The notes beneath the pieces are model-generated. The model did no database searches and was not told where the DNA came from. It was given only the letters and a program-made list of their open reading frames with translations. From contig JAPPNK010000002.1 of assembly GCA_028818695.1 (NCBI GenBank), forward strand, positions 62,001 through 126,000: DNA of 64,000 nucleotides, read 5' to 3'. The translations under genes were made by a program, and so were the position numbers. This stretch comes from Candidatus Poribacteria bacterium (lineage in GTDB: Bacteria; Poribacteria; WGA-4E; GCA-2687025). This document shows positions 25,477 through 34,523 of this stretch, in pieces. Every line of letters begins with the position of its first letter. Position 1 is the stretch's first letter.

Positions 25477-27069
25477 ATGTCTGACCGACCGAACATCGTC
25501 CTAATCCTGAACGACGACATGGGCTATTCCGATCTGGGCTGCTACGGCGGCGAAGTAGCGACGCCGACGCTGGACCGCCTCGCGTCGAACGGCATTCGCT
25601 TCACGCAGTTTTACAACACGGCGCGCTGTTGTCCGTCCCGCGCGTCGCTGTTGACGGGCCTTCATCCGCATCAGACCGGCGTCGGACATATGATGGGCGA
25701 CGACGGCATCGACGGATACCGAGGCGACCTGAACGACCGATGCGCCACCATCGCCGAGGCGCTGGGAGAGCATGGCTACCGCAACTACATGAGCGGCAAG
25801 TGGCACATTTCGCGCCATATCAGCCCCGACGGCCCGAAACACAGCTGGCCGCTGCAGCGCGGCTTCGACCGCTATTTCGGCATCATCACCGGCGCCGCGA
25901 ATTACTGGTCGCCGCGCACCTTGACCCGCGGCAACACGCAGCTGGAATTGAACGACCTGCCGGACGACTTTTTCTTGACAGACGCCATCAGCGACGAAGC
26001 GGCAGGCTATGTCCGCGACCATGCGGCAGACGGGGGGGACGACCCGTTCTTCATGTATGTCGCCTACACGGCGCCGCACTGGCCGCTGCATGCGCATGAG
26101 GAGGACATCGCGCGGTATGAGGGGCGCTTTGCGGACGGCTGGGACATCCTGCGCGACGACCGCCTCGCCCGCATGCGCCGGATGGACATCTTGAAAGAGG
26201 AGTGGGCTTTAACGCCGCGGGACGCCTCGCAGCTCCCGTGGACGGAAGCGGAGCGCCGCGCATGGAACCAGCGGCGCATGGAGGCGTACGCCGCCCAGAT
26301 CGACAGGATGGATCAGGGCATCGGGCGCATTGTGGAAGCGCTGGAGGCGTCAGGGCAGCTGGAGAACACGTTGATCATGTTCTTGGCGGACAACGGGGGC
26401 TGCGCCGAGGAGCTGGGCGGACGGGCGAGAACGCGCGACCGCGATTCGCATATCGCGACCGCGAGGACGCGCCAGGACGGAAAGCTGGTGTACCATGGAA
26501 ACGACCCGTCCATCATGCCAGGGCCGGAGACGACCTACCAGAGCTACGGCGTTCCGTGGGCGAATGTGTCGAACACGCCGTTCCGCCTGTATAAACACTG
26601 GACGCATGAGGGCGGCATTGCGACGCCGTTCATCGCGCATTGGCCGAGCGGGTTTGAGAGCCGGGGCGAGCTGCGCCATCAGCCGGGGCAGCTGACCGAC
26701 GTCATGGCGACCTGCCTCGAGGCGTCCGGCGCGTCCTATCCTGAAACGCTGGGCGGCAGGGAGATTCTGCCGTTGGAGGGGCGCAGCCTGCTGCCGATTT
26801 TCCACAACAACGACAACGGCAAAGAGGCGTTTTACTGGGAGCATGAAGGCAACCGCGCCGTCCGTCAGGGCAACTGGAAGCTGGTGAACAGACACCCCGG
26901 CGGATGGGAGCTGTACGACATTGAGGCGGATCGAACGGAGATGCGCGATCTGTCGTCCGACCGCCCCGAAATCGCGCGCGAGCTGGGCATGCTGTGGGAC
27001 GCCTGGGCGAGGCGCTGCAATGTGTATCCTTGGGCGGATTTGCAGGAGCTGCGCCGTTCGCGCCGCTGA
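25477..27069 (+). CDS. Arylsulfatase-like sulfatase
   Basis: A 530-residue alkaline-phosphatase-superfamily enzyme that hydrolyses sulfate esters. The metal-binding start is NIVLILNDDMGYSDLGCYGG, and C51 in CCPSRASLLTG is the Cys of the C-x-P-x-R motif converted to formylglycine. GKWH near residue 107, a HWPLHAHEE segment and LADNGG near residue 307 provide other active-site residues. There is no signal peptide, so it would be cytoplasmic unless exported by another route, unlike most polysaccharide sulfatases. A GAAGGA site precedes ATG 25477. The sensor kinase gene follows after 12 bases. The maturase is not in the window. Confidence 0.92.
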   Translation: MSDRPNIVLILNDDMGYSDLGCYGGEVATPTLDRLASNGIRFTQFYNTARCCPSRASLLTGLHPHQTGVGHMMGDDGIDGYRGDLNDRCATIAEALGEHGYRNYMSGKWHISRHISPDGPKHSWPLQRGFDRYFGIITGAANYWSPRTLTRGNTQLELNDLPDDFFLTDAISDEAAGYVRDHAADGGDDPFFMYVAYTAPHWPLHAHEEDIARYEGRFADGWDILRDDRLARMRRMDILKEEWALTPRDASQLPWTEAERRAWNQRRMEAYAAQIDRMDQGIGRIVEALEASGQLENTLIMFLADNGGCAEELGGRARTRDRDSHIATARTRQDGKLVYHGNDPSIMPGPETTYQSYGVPWANVSNTPFRLYKHWTHEGGIATPFIAHWPSGFESRGELRHQPGQLTDVMATCLEASGASYPETLGGREILPLEGRSLLPIFHNNDNGKEAFYWEHEGNRAVRQGNWKLVNRHPGGWELYDIEADRTEMRDLSSDRPEIARELGMLWDAWARRCNVYPWADLQELRRSRR

Positions 27070-27081
27070 AAGAGATCGCCG

Positions 27082-28635
27082 ATGCGGCTAAAGTCTCGTT
27101 TCGTTCTCGCGGTGAATGCGGCGATTTTGGCGGCAACGACGGTTTTTTTCTTTGTGGACGACTACCGCCTGCGGAGCGTCTATTCTGAAGCGATACGCCA
27201 GAGCGCCGAAGCGGGAATCTATGTGCGCGGCATTGCGGAACAAGTCCACAAAAGCATCGCAAACCTTGTCCATGGCGAGGAGCTGATTGAGCGCGTCCAA
27301 ACCGACCTGCGCGGCGACTCGAAGGAGCTGATGGAGCAGGGCGTCATGGAAATACGCCTCGCCGATTCGCTTGACCGCCCGCGCGTCTTTGCAAGCATGA
27401 CAGGAGAGTCCGAGCTCCGATCTATAGAATTGGGGCAAGACGACATGCTCGCCGTCAGCCAGCAGGAACGAGTGCAGCTGAACGCGGCTCTTAAAAAGGA
27501 GGATGTCGGTTTTGTCGTGAACCTGCATCGCCACAAAGGCGAATGGGCGATACGGATCATGATCCCGTATAAGTGGTACAGCGAAAGCCCGGCGCGCGGC
27601 GACTCAACGGCGCGGCGCAGCGAAATTGAAAAGTGGGGGCTGATCGAAATACTGCTTTCCGCCGAGCATATGCCGATAACGCTGCTCCATGACCGTCTGA
27701 TACATCTGCTGTTCGTCCTGCTGCTGGGGCTGTCGCTGACGGCGTTGATCAACTTCACGACGGACCGCATCGTCCTGCAGCCGCTGGCGCTTTTGACGGC
27801 GATGATACAGCGCGCCGAGAGGGGCGACCCGCCTTTAGAAGAAACGTTTCCCGACAACGAGATCGGCAGAGTGCGGGAGTCGCTTTCAAAAATGCTGGCG
27901 GCGAGAGCGCGTCTCCATGCGGAGCGCATCTCGGCGCTGGAGCTGCTGTCGAGCGGCGTCGCCCACGAGATACGCAACCCGCTGCATGCGATTTCGTTGT
28001 CGGCGCAGTATCTGAAAAGCCTGATCGACCGCTCCGATATGTCGGTTGAACATGCGGCGGACGCTCAGGAGACGCTCGATCTGGCGCTGCGTCAGGTGAG
28101 GGAGCTGAACCGCATCACGAGTCAGTTCATGAACCTCGTTCGCCCCTCCGCCTTGCAGTTGGAGCGTTCAGATTTGCGCGAGCTGATGGACGCGGCGCTG
28201 GAGGAGTTTTCGCTGCGTTTGGAGGAGGCGGGGGTTCAGATTCGCCGGCGGTACGAGGAATCGGCGCCGACGCTGGAGGTTGATGTTGCGCGCCTTCGAA
28301 GCGTGTTTTACAATCTGATTCAGAATGCTATTCAGGCGATGCCGGGCGGCGGCTCGCTGTATGTGACGGTTCGCGCCGAGGAGGCAATGGCGGAGATGGA
28401 GATACGGGACACAGGACGCGGAATCACGGAGGATGCGATGGAGCGCATTTTTGAACCGTATTTTACAACGAGGGAGCGCGAAGGAGGCGTCGGCCTCGGT
28501 CTGGCTTTGGCTAAAGAAGCTGTCGAAGCGCACGGCGGAAGCCTGACAGCAAGAAGCAGCCCCGGCGCCGGCGCCGCGTTCCGCATACGGCTTCCCGTCG
28601 ATGTACCGCCTTTGACGAAAGAGCTGCGCTCATGA
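27082..28635 (+). CDS. NtrB-type membrane sensor histidine kinase
   Basis: A 517-residue kinase. One helix near residues 9-25 and another near 208-225 (LLFVLLLGLSLTALINF) bracket a periplasmic sensor of about 180 residues. A HAMP-like region follows. The phosphoacceptor is H295 in GVAHEIRNPLHAISLSAQ, and the ATPase domain shows NLIQNAIQAM, DTGRGI, FEPYFTTRE and GVGLGLALAK. The partner regulator overlaps its stop by 4 bases. It is close behind the sulfatase gene, which may be incidental or could reflect sensing of a sulfated substrate. Confidence 0.93.
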   Translation: MRLKSRFVLAVNAAILAATTVFFFVDDYRLRSVYSEAIRQSAEAGIYVRGIAEQVHKSIANLVHGEELIERVQTDLRGDSKELMEQGVMEIRLADSLDRPRVFASMTGESELRSIELGQDDMLAVSQQERVQLNAALKKEDVGFVVNLHRHKGEWAIRIMIPYKWYSESPARGDSTARRSEIEKWGLIEILLSAEHMPITLLHDRLIHLLFVLLLGLSLTALINFTTDRIVLQPLALLTAMIQRAERGDPPLEETFPDNEIGRVRESLSKMLAARARLHAERISALELLSSGVAHEIRNPLHAISLSAQYLKSLIDRSDMSVEHAADAQETLDLALRQVRELNRITSQFMNLVRPSALQLERSDLRELMDAALEEFSLRLEEAGVQIRRRYEESAPTLEVDVARLRSVFYNLIQNAIQAMPGGGSLYVTVRAEEAMAEMEIRDTGRGITEDAMERIFEPYFTTREREGGVGLGLALAKEAVEAHGGSLTARSSPGAGAAFRIRLPVDVPPLTKELRS

Positions 28636-30026
28636 GAGCGTTGATTGTTGACGACGAGGAAACGCAGCGCATTCTGATGCGGCGCCACCTGAGCGCGGTC
28701 GGATATGAAGCCGAAACAGCCGAAAACGCCGAAGCGGCTCTAAACGTCATGCGCGATTTCCCCGTCGATGTGGTCGTGACCGACATTCGCATGCCCGGCG
28801 AGATAGACGGACGCGGACTTCTCGCAAAGATACGCGAGATCGACCCCGACCTGCCCGTCATTGTGATGACCGCCTACTCCAACCTGCAGGACGCGGTCGA
28901 CCTGTTGACGCAGCAGGGGGCGTTCTACTACATCGAGAAACCGATCGAAGACATCGGCCTGTTGGAACGGGTCATGGCGCGCGCCGTTGAGAATCGGCGG
29001 CAAAAGGCTCCCCTTAGCGTTGACGAGACGATCTTTGAAGGCATGGTGGGCGATTCGGACTCGATGCGCCAACTGCGTCAGGAGATGAAACGCCTGATTC
29101 CGTTTCTAGGCGGTCCTGCGACCGTGCTGTTGACAGGCGAAAGCGGCTCCGGCAAAGACCTGGTGGCGCGCCTGCTGCATCAGAACGGGCTGCGCCAGTC
29201 GGGTCCGTTCGTCCCGGTGAACTGCGGCGCGATACCGTTGAGCCTGATGGAATCGGAGCTGTTCGGCTCGGTGAAGGGGGCGTTCACAGGCGCTGAAGAA
29301 GCGCGCGTCGGCTTTTTTGAGGCGGCGGACGGCGGAACAATCTTCTTAGACGAAATCGCCGAAGTTCCCCTTGAAACGCAGGCGAAGTTCCTGCGCGTTC
29401 TGGACAACCGTGAATTCAGCCGCGTCGGAGCCTCTCGTCCCCAGACGGTCGATACGTGCGTCATCGCGGCGACAAATCAAGACCTGGAAGCGTATGTGAA
29501 GGAGAACCGCTTCCGAGAAGACCTATACTACCGCCTGAACGCGCTGCGCATCCATGTGCCGCCTCTCCGCGAACGCCGCGAAGACATTCCCGCGCTGTGC
29601 CGCTTTCTCATGGACCGCTTCACAAAAGCCTCCAAGATACCTTCCAAGTCGATTGAGGAGGATGCGTTGAACGCGCTGCGCCGTTTCTCTTGGCCTGGGA
29701 ATGTGCGTCAGCTTGACCACTATCTGCGGCAGGCTCTGGCGATGAGCGACGGCGGCGAGATACGGGTTGAAGACCTGCCCGCGGAACGCGGCGCGTCCGG
29801 TTTTCATGAGGAGCCGTCGTTCCTGCGCGAGGCGCTGGAGCGGGAGATGTCGCTCAACGACATAGAGCGGGAGATACTGATTGCGGCGCTTGACCATGCG
29901 GGAGGCAACATGACCGCCGCTGCGGAGATGCTGGGCGTTACCCGCCGAAAATTCCGATACCGTCTCGATAAACATAATCTCGTCGCTCCGAACGGAAACC
30001 GCGGCGATGCGGAGCATGACTCTTGA
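28632..30026 (+). CDS. NtrC-family sigma54-dependent response regulator
   Basis: A 464-residue activator. The receiver domain's phosphoacceptor is D51 in VVVTDIRMPG, with the acidic pair DDEE near residue 7. The AAA+ domain has Walker A GESGSGKD (about 169-176), the sigma54-contact loop GAFTGAEE and Walker B GGTIFLDEIAEV, plus the R-finger segment PGNVRQLDHYL. A Fis-type helix-turn-helix ends the protein (NMTAAAEMLGVTRRKFRYRL). It would activate sigma54 promoters on phosphorylation by the kinase encoded just upstream. Target genes are not evident; I found no sigma54 site nearby. Confidence 0.95.
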   Translation: MRALIVDDEETQRILMRRHLSAVGYEAETAENAEAALNVMRDFPVDVVVTDIRMPGEIDGRGLLAKIREIDPDLPVIVMTAYSNLQDAVDLLTQQGAFYYIEKPIEDIGLLERVMARAVENRRQKAPLSVDETIFEGMVGDSDSMRQLRQEMKRLIPFLGGPATVLLTGESGSGKDLVARLLHQNGLRQSGPFVPVNCGAIPLSLMESELFGSVKGAFTGAEEARVGFFEAADGGTIFLDEIAEVPLETQAKFLRVLDNREFSRVGASRPQTVDTCVIAATNQDLEAYVKENRFREDLYYRLNALRIHVPPLRERREDIPALCRFLMDRFTKASKIPSKSIEEDALNALRRFSWPGNVRQLDHYLRQALAMSDGGEIRVEDLPAERGASGFHEEPSFLREALEREMSLNDIEREILIAALDHAGGNMTAAAEMLGVTRRKFRYRLDKHNLVAPNGNRGDAEHDS

Positions 30027-30060
30027 GACAACGCGCGCCGACCCCGCCCTGCGCCGTTCC

Positions 30061-30266
30061 CGCGCGCCCCTCTCGTCATTCCCGCGCAAGCCATGTCCCC
30101 GTGAAAACGGGGAGGGAATCCAGAGAGATGGACGCCCGTTTGTCTGTACTAGGATTATAAGATGGATAGGATTATTGGAAAACATTGCCGCTCCGCCCAA
30201 CGTCATTCCCGCGCAAGCGGGAATCCAGAGGCGATACAGAAACCGTTCGCCGGCATGTCCCAACTA
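30061..30266. repeat. Cluster of palindromic repeats and repeat remnants
   Basis: The gap of 353 bases between the response regulator and the next gene contains TCATTCCCGCGCAAGC, the hairpin TCCCCGTGAAAACGGGGA, a short remnant of repeat family C (ACTAGGATTATAAGATGG at about 30148), a full palindrome CATTCCCGCGCAAGCGGGAATCC, and the ATGTCCCAACT end of repeat family A at 30255-30265. No gene is seen. The hairpins could also help terminate the upstream transcript. Confidence 0.65.
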
Positions 30267-30379
30267 AACCATGACAGAAAAGATGTACATGAAAACGGCG
30301 GAAAAAGCGGTTAGATTTTAAAGCGCGCCTCCATCGGCGAAGCATGCCCTCGTGAAAACGGGGAAAGGAGAACATTCAT

Positions 30380-31204
30380 ATGGCGAAGCGCGGTTACTGC
30401 TTCAACACCAGCACGATACGCAATTGCGGTTTAAGCCCGATTGAAGAGATTCAGCTGGCGGGTCAAATCGGCTACGACGGCATTGAGCTCTGGACAGCGG
30501 AAATCTTTCGGCACCTGTCGGGCGGCGGCTCCTTAGACGATCTGCGCGCCGCGCTGGATTCAAATGGCGTGCAGGCGGTGAACCTGATCGCATTTTTTGC
30601 GTGGGCGGAGCCGGATCAGTTGGAACGCGAAGCGGCTTTGGAGGAGGCGCGCGTCGTCTTTGAGATGGCGGCCGCCTTGAATTGCCAGTATGTCGCCGCC
30701 CCGCCCGCCGGCGTGCGAGAGATGAGCGTCCCCGCCGCCGACCTAGCGCCCCGTTATGCCGACCTCCAAAAAGCGACCGAAGACACGGGCGTTCTGCCGC
30801 TCTTGGAGTTCTGGGGCGGCGCGTCCACGCTCGGCTCCCTTCAAGACGCGCTGGACGTTCTCGACGCGCTCGGCGACCCGGACACGCGCATTCTCGCCGA
30901 CGTGTTCCATATGTCCAAGTCGCCCGGCAGCGAGGCGTTGTTGAGCCGCCTGCGCGGGGAGCAGATCGGGCTGTTCCATGTGAACGACTACCCGAAGGCG
31001 GACGATCCAATGTCGCTCAACGACAGCGACCGCGTCTATCCTGGGGACGGAGCGGCGCCCATCGCCGACATCGTCCGCCGTTTAGACGCGATCGGATACG
31101 CCGGCATGTGGTCGCTTGAGCTGTTCAATGAATCGTATGAGGCGAACGGCGCGGAACATGCAGCCCGCGTCGGCTTAGAAAAGACGCGCCGCGCGTTTAA
31201 TTGA
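30380..31204 (+). CDS. Sugar phosphate isomerase/epimerase-like TIM barrel
   Basis: A 274-residue protein of the xylose-isomerase-like AP endonuclease 2 fold. It starts KRGYCFNTSTIRNCGL and has typical strands GYDGIELWTAEIFRHL, LLEFWGG, ILADVFHM and GLFHVNDYPKADD, where the Glu, Asp and His residues bind a divalent metal. It would isomerise, epimerise or dehydrate a sugar or inositol derivative. An AAGGAG site is 9 bases before the start. It is the first of five same-strand genes including an oxidoreductase and an HPS-RraA fusion. Confidence 0.9.
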   Translation: MAKRGYCFNTSTIRNCGLSPIEEIQLAGQIGYDGIELWTAEIFRHLSGGGSLDDLRAALDSNGVQAVNLIAFFAWAEPDQLEREAALEEARVVFEMAAALNCQYVAAPPAGVREMSVPAADLAPRYADLQKATEDTGVLPLLEFWGGASTLGSLQDALDVLDALGDPDTRILADVFHMSKSPGSEALLSRLRGEQIGLFHVNDYPKADDPMSLNDSDRVYPGDGAAPIADIVRRLDAIGYAGMWSLELFNESYEANGAEHAARVGLEKTRRAFN

Positions 31205-31233
31205 GTTTTCGTTAGATCGTGAGAGGATGTTGA

Positions 31234-32295
31234 ATGTCAAGGTTTAAAGTGGGCGTCATCGGCGCGGGCGGAATCGTCGCCCGTCTGCATCTGCCGGACC
31301 TGGCGCGGAACGACAATTTTGAAGTGACGCTTGTCAGCGGGCGCAAGAAGCATCGTCTGGAGCATCTATGTTCCGCGTTCGATATTCCGCGCTATGCGAC
31401 CGATTACGAGGCGGTCGTCGCGGACGATTCGATAGACGGGATCATCATCGGGACGCCGCATCCGCTGCATGTCCCATGGGGGCTGAAGGCGCTCGCGGCG
31501 GGAAAGCATGTGTTGATGCAGAAACCGCTGACGGGCGACATGGAGGAGGCGAACGCTTTTGTGGAGGCGGTTGAGGCAACCGACCGGACAGCGTTGTGCA
31601 TGCCGCATTACGGCAACGACGTTTATACGCTGCGCAAGGTGTGCAAAAGCGGCGCCATCGGCAGAATCTCCGGCGCTCGTTTTCGGACAAGCCATGGCGG
31701 TCCAGAGATCTATTACGCCGAAATACGCGATATTTTTGGCGAAAAAGACGACGACCTCTGGTTCTTTGACGCCAAACGCGCCAGCGTCGGCGCCCTGTTC
31801 GATATGGGCGTCTACTCCGTCTCGCAGTGCGTCGGCATTTTAGGCACAATGATGAACGTCACAGCGGTTGTCACAACCTTCGACAAGCCGACGGAGCTGG
31901 AGGACAACGCGACGCTCGTCATGGAGACGGCGGAGGGCGGCGTCGTTTCCTGCGAGACGAGCTGGTGCGACCCCGCCCGAACCGGCGAGTATTCGATTCA
32001 CGGGACGGCGGGCAAATTGACAAAACCGGGGCGGGACGGCGCCGCCGTGACGATGTGGACGCCCACCTCCTACACCCGCGAGAGCGCCCCGCTGAAGCTG
32101 ACGCCGGTGGAGCTGAACGAGGGCGTCGGCGGACTGCATCAGCACTGGCTCGACTGCATACGCGAGGGAAAGCAGCCGCCGCTTGAAAACGCTTGGACGG
32201 CGCGGCATATCACGGAGATCATGCTCGCCGGGCTGGAAGCCGGCAGAACAGGCAGACGCATTGAGTTGGCGACGACAGCGGAGAGTCCCGTTTAA
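31234..32295 (+). CDS. Gfo/Idh/MocA-family oxidoreductase
   Basis: A 353-residue NAD(P)-dependent dehydrogenase of sugars or inositols. The N-terminal Rossmann motif is KVGVIGAGGIVARLHLPDL, and the signature HVLMQKPLTGDMEEA includes the catalytic Lys of the EKP-type motif (QKP here). The C-terminal domain is beta-sheet with DMGVYSVSQCVGILG. An AGAGGA site precedes ATG 31234. With the preceding isomerase it could oxidise and then isomerise a sugar; the substrate is unknown. Confidence 0.92.
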   Translation: MSRFKVGVIGAGGIVARLHLPDLARNDNFEVTLVSGRKKHRLEHLCSAFDIPRYATDYEAVVADDSIDGIIIGTPHPLHVPWGLKALAAGKHVLMQKPLTGDMEEANAFVEAVEATDRTALCMPHYGNDVYTLRKVCKSGAIGRISGARFRTSHGGPEIYYAEIRDIFGEKDDDLWFFDAKRASVGALFDMGVYSVSQCVGILGTMMNVTAVVTTFDKPTELEDNATLVMETAEGGVVSCETSWCDPARTGEYSIHGTAGKLTKPGRDGAAVTMWTPTSYTRESAPLKLTPVELNEGVGGLHQHWLDCIREGKQPPLENAWTARHITEIMLAGLEAGRTGRRIELATTAESPV

Positions 32296-32325
32296 ACAAC
32301 GAGCGGGGAACGGAGGCGGTTCGAC

Positions 32326-33612
32326 ATGAAGCCTGTTGTGCAGTTGGCGCTAGATTTCATGAACCTGCCGCGCGCCTTGTCCGCCGCGGAGGCGGCGGTA
32401 GAGGGCGGCGTGGACTGGATCGAAGCGGGAACGCCGCTCATCAAGAGCGAGGGTCTGGAAGCGGTGCGGCAGCTGCGCGCCCGTTTCCGCCGGCATACGA
32501 TCGTCGCCGACATGAAGACGATGGACGCCGGGCGCGTCGAAGTGGAGATGGCGAGCAAAGCGGGCGCCGACATTGTGGGCGTTCTCGGCGCCGCCTCGGA
32601 CGCAACCCTGCGCGAAAGCATCGAAGCCGCCGCCAACTACGGCAGCAAGATCATGGTCGACCTGATCGGCGCCGCCGACCCTGTCCAGCGCGCCTTGCGG
32701 GCGGCGGAGCTCGGCGCGGACTATGTCGGCATCCACACCGCAATCGACGAACAGATGCGCGGCGCCGACCCGTTTGAGACGCTGGCGCGCGTCTGCGAAG
32801 CGTCCCCGGCGCCGGTTGCCGCGGCGGGCGGGCTTCATTCCGAAAACGCGGCGCTGGCGGTGGAAGCGGGAGCGTCTATCGTCATCGTCGGCGGAGCCAT
32901 CGCCAAGGCGGAAGACCCGCGCGAAGCGGCGCGCGCCATCGTCCAAGCGGTCAAAACAGGCGCGCGCGTCCCGACCGATCTATTCAAACGCGCAGACGCC
33001 GACTCGATACGAGAAACGCTGTTGAAGGTCAGTACGTCGAACATCTCGGACGCGCAGCATCGGACAGGCGGGCTGCCGCGTCTTCGCCCTGTCGCGGAGG
33101 GTTTTAAAATGGCGGGCCGCGCTGTTACCGTCCGAACCTACCCTGGCGACTGGGCGAAGCCTGTCGAGGCGATCGACATTGCGGAGCCGGGCGATGTGAT
33201 CGTCGTGGACGCCGGCGGACATCCGAGCGCCGTCTGGGGCGAACTGGCGACGCACAGCGCCGAGGCGAAGGGCTTGGCGGGCGTTGTGGTGGACGGGGGA
33301 GTGCGCGATGTGGCGGAGATACGCCGTCTGCGCTTCCCGACCTTCGCTCGTCATATCTTTCCGACGGCATGGGAGCCGAAGGGCATGGGCGAAATCAACG
33401 CGCCCATCCAGATCGGCGGCGTGACGGTTCGCCCGGGCGACTGGATCGTCGGGGACGACGACGGCGCGGTCGTCATTCCGTCCAAGTCGGCGCTGGAAAC
33501 GGCAAACCGCGCCATGAGCGTCATGGAGCTGGAAAACCGCCTGCGCCGCGAGATTGATGAGGGCGGAACGTTGAGCGAACTGACGGAGCTGATTAAGTGG
33601 GAAAAGAGATAG
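32326..33612 (+). CDS. HPS-like (OMPDC superfamily) / RraA-like fusion protein
   Basis: A 428-residue two-domain protein. Residues 1-210 resemble 3-hexulose-6-phosphate synthase or 3-keto-gulonate-6-phosphate decarboxylase: VQLALDFMN, WIEAGTPLIKSEG and the D-x-K-x-x-D catalytic set as VADMKTMDAGRV. Residues of about 220-428 resemble RraA and the related hydroxymethyl-oxoglutarate aldolase/oxaloacetate decarboxylase family, with VVVDGGVRDVAEIRRL supplying the Arg-Asp pair. HPS condenses formaldehyde with ribulose-5-phosphate; fused forms are known in archaea and some bacteria. A GGAGG site is 9 bases upstream. No separate hexulose isomerase gene is adjacent. Confidence 0.88.
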   Translation: MKPVVQLALDFMNLPRALSAAEAAVEGGVDWIEAGTPLIKSEGLEAVRQLRARFRRHTIVADMKTMDAGRVEVEMASKAGADIVGVLGAASDATLRESIEAAANYGSKIMVDLIGAADPVQRALRAAELGADYVGIHTAIDEQMRGADPFETLARVCEASPAPVAAAGGLHSENAALAVEAGASIVIVGGAIAKAEDPREAARAIVQAVKTGARVPTDLFKRADADSIRETLLKVSTSNISDAQHRTGGLPRLRPVAEGFKMAGRAVTVRTYPGDWAKPVEAIDIAEPGDVIVVDAGGHPSAVWGELATHSAEAKGLAGVVVDGGVRDVAEIRRLRFPTFARHIFPTAWEPKGMGEINAPIQIGGVTVRPGDWIVGDDDGAVVIPSKSALETANRAMSVMELENRLRREIDEGGTLSELTELIKWEKR

Positions 33613-34523
33613 GCGGCGCATGCTTGATTGTCGGTCCGGGGGCTACCGGCTTGCTGTTTGCGTCTCGTCTGGGCGGGGCGTTGTTGGATTGCCGGGCGGA
33701 TCGGGCGAAGCGTTTGAACCGCGCGGGCGTTTGCGTGGAGAGCGGCGGCGTTGAGCGGCGTTTTGATCCGCGCGTCTATTCGGACCCGTCCGCCGTGGAG
33801 TTTGAGCCTGACTGGGTTCTGTTCGCAGTGAAAGCGTATTCGACGGAGGAAGCGGCCGCCTTTGCGGCGCCGGCGGTTTCGCCAGGCGCTTACGCCGTAA
33901 CCTTGCAGAACGGCGTCGGCAACGCGGAGATTTTGGCGTCGGCATACGGCGCGGAGCGCGTCTTGGCAGGCTCCACCTCCGAGGGCGCATGGCTTGTTCG
34001 AGAAGGAGTCGCGCGGCATGCCGGGTCGGGAACCACAACGGTCGGCGCGCTGTCGGAGGTCTCGTCGGAGGCGGCGGAGCGTTTTGCAGGAACGCTGCGC
34101 GCCGCCGGCTTTGACGCAAAAATAGCCCCCGACTGGGAGGCGTCTGTCTGGGCGAAGGCGGTTGTGAACGCGGCGGTGAACCCGATCACGGCGCTGCTGG
34201 GCGTCCCAAACGGCGAGGTGAGCCGAATTCAGCCGCTGCGCCGTCTCGCCGCCCGCGTTATCAAGGAGGCGTCCAGAGCCGCCGAAGCGCGCGGCGTCCA
34301 GCTTCCGCCCGACCTGCCGAAGCGTATGCTGGAGGTGTGTCAAAAAACGGCGCAGAATCGCTCATCCATGCTCCAGGATGCGCTGCGCGGTTCACGTACC
34401 GAGTTGGAGCAGATCAACGGCGCGCTCCTGCGCGAAGCCTCGGCGCATGGCGTTCCCGCGCCCGCCTTGAAGGCGTTGACCGAGCTGGCGCGCGCCCAGA
34501 CGCAGATAGGAGTTTCAGTTTGA
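33597..34523 (+). CDS. Ketopantoate reductase-like (PanE/ApbA family)
   Basis: A 308-residue NADPH-dependent 2-oxoacid reductase. The Rossmann start is CLIVGPGATGLLFASRLGG, followed by LFAVKAYSTEEAA, VTLQNGVGN with the conserved Asn, and WAKAVVNAAVNPITALL with the catalytic Lys, then SMLQDALRGSRTELEQING, all PanE features. The start is a GTG with GGAG 8 bases upstream, overlapping the previous gene by 16 bases; a TTG at 33624 is an alternative. It reduces 2-dehydropantoate in pantothenate synthesis, or a similar oxoacid. It is translationally coupled to glyA. Confidence 0.88.
   Translation: MGKEIGGACLIVGPGATGLLFASRLGGALLDCRADRAKRLNRAGVCVESGGVERRFDPRVYSDPSAVEFEPDWVLFAVKAYSTEEAAAFAAPAVSPGAYAVTLQNGVGNAEILASAYGAERVLAGSTSEGAWLVREGVARHAGSGTTTVGALSEVSSEAAERFAGTLRAAGFDAKIAPDWEASVWAKAVVNAAVNPITALLGVPNGEVSRIQPLRRLAARVIKEASRAAEARGVQLPPDLPKRMLEVCQKTAQNRSSMLQDALRGSRTELEQINGALLREASAHGVPAPALKALTELARAQTQIGVSV

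Noticed and set aside
34337-34519. Upstream extension of glyA
   Set aside because: It lies in another frame inside the PanE-like gene; the TTG at 34520 with a good ribosome site gives the normal family length.
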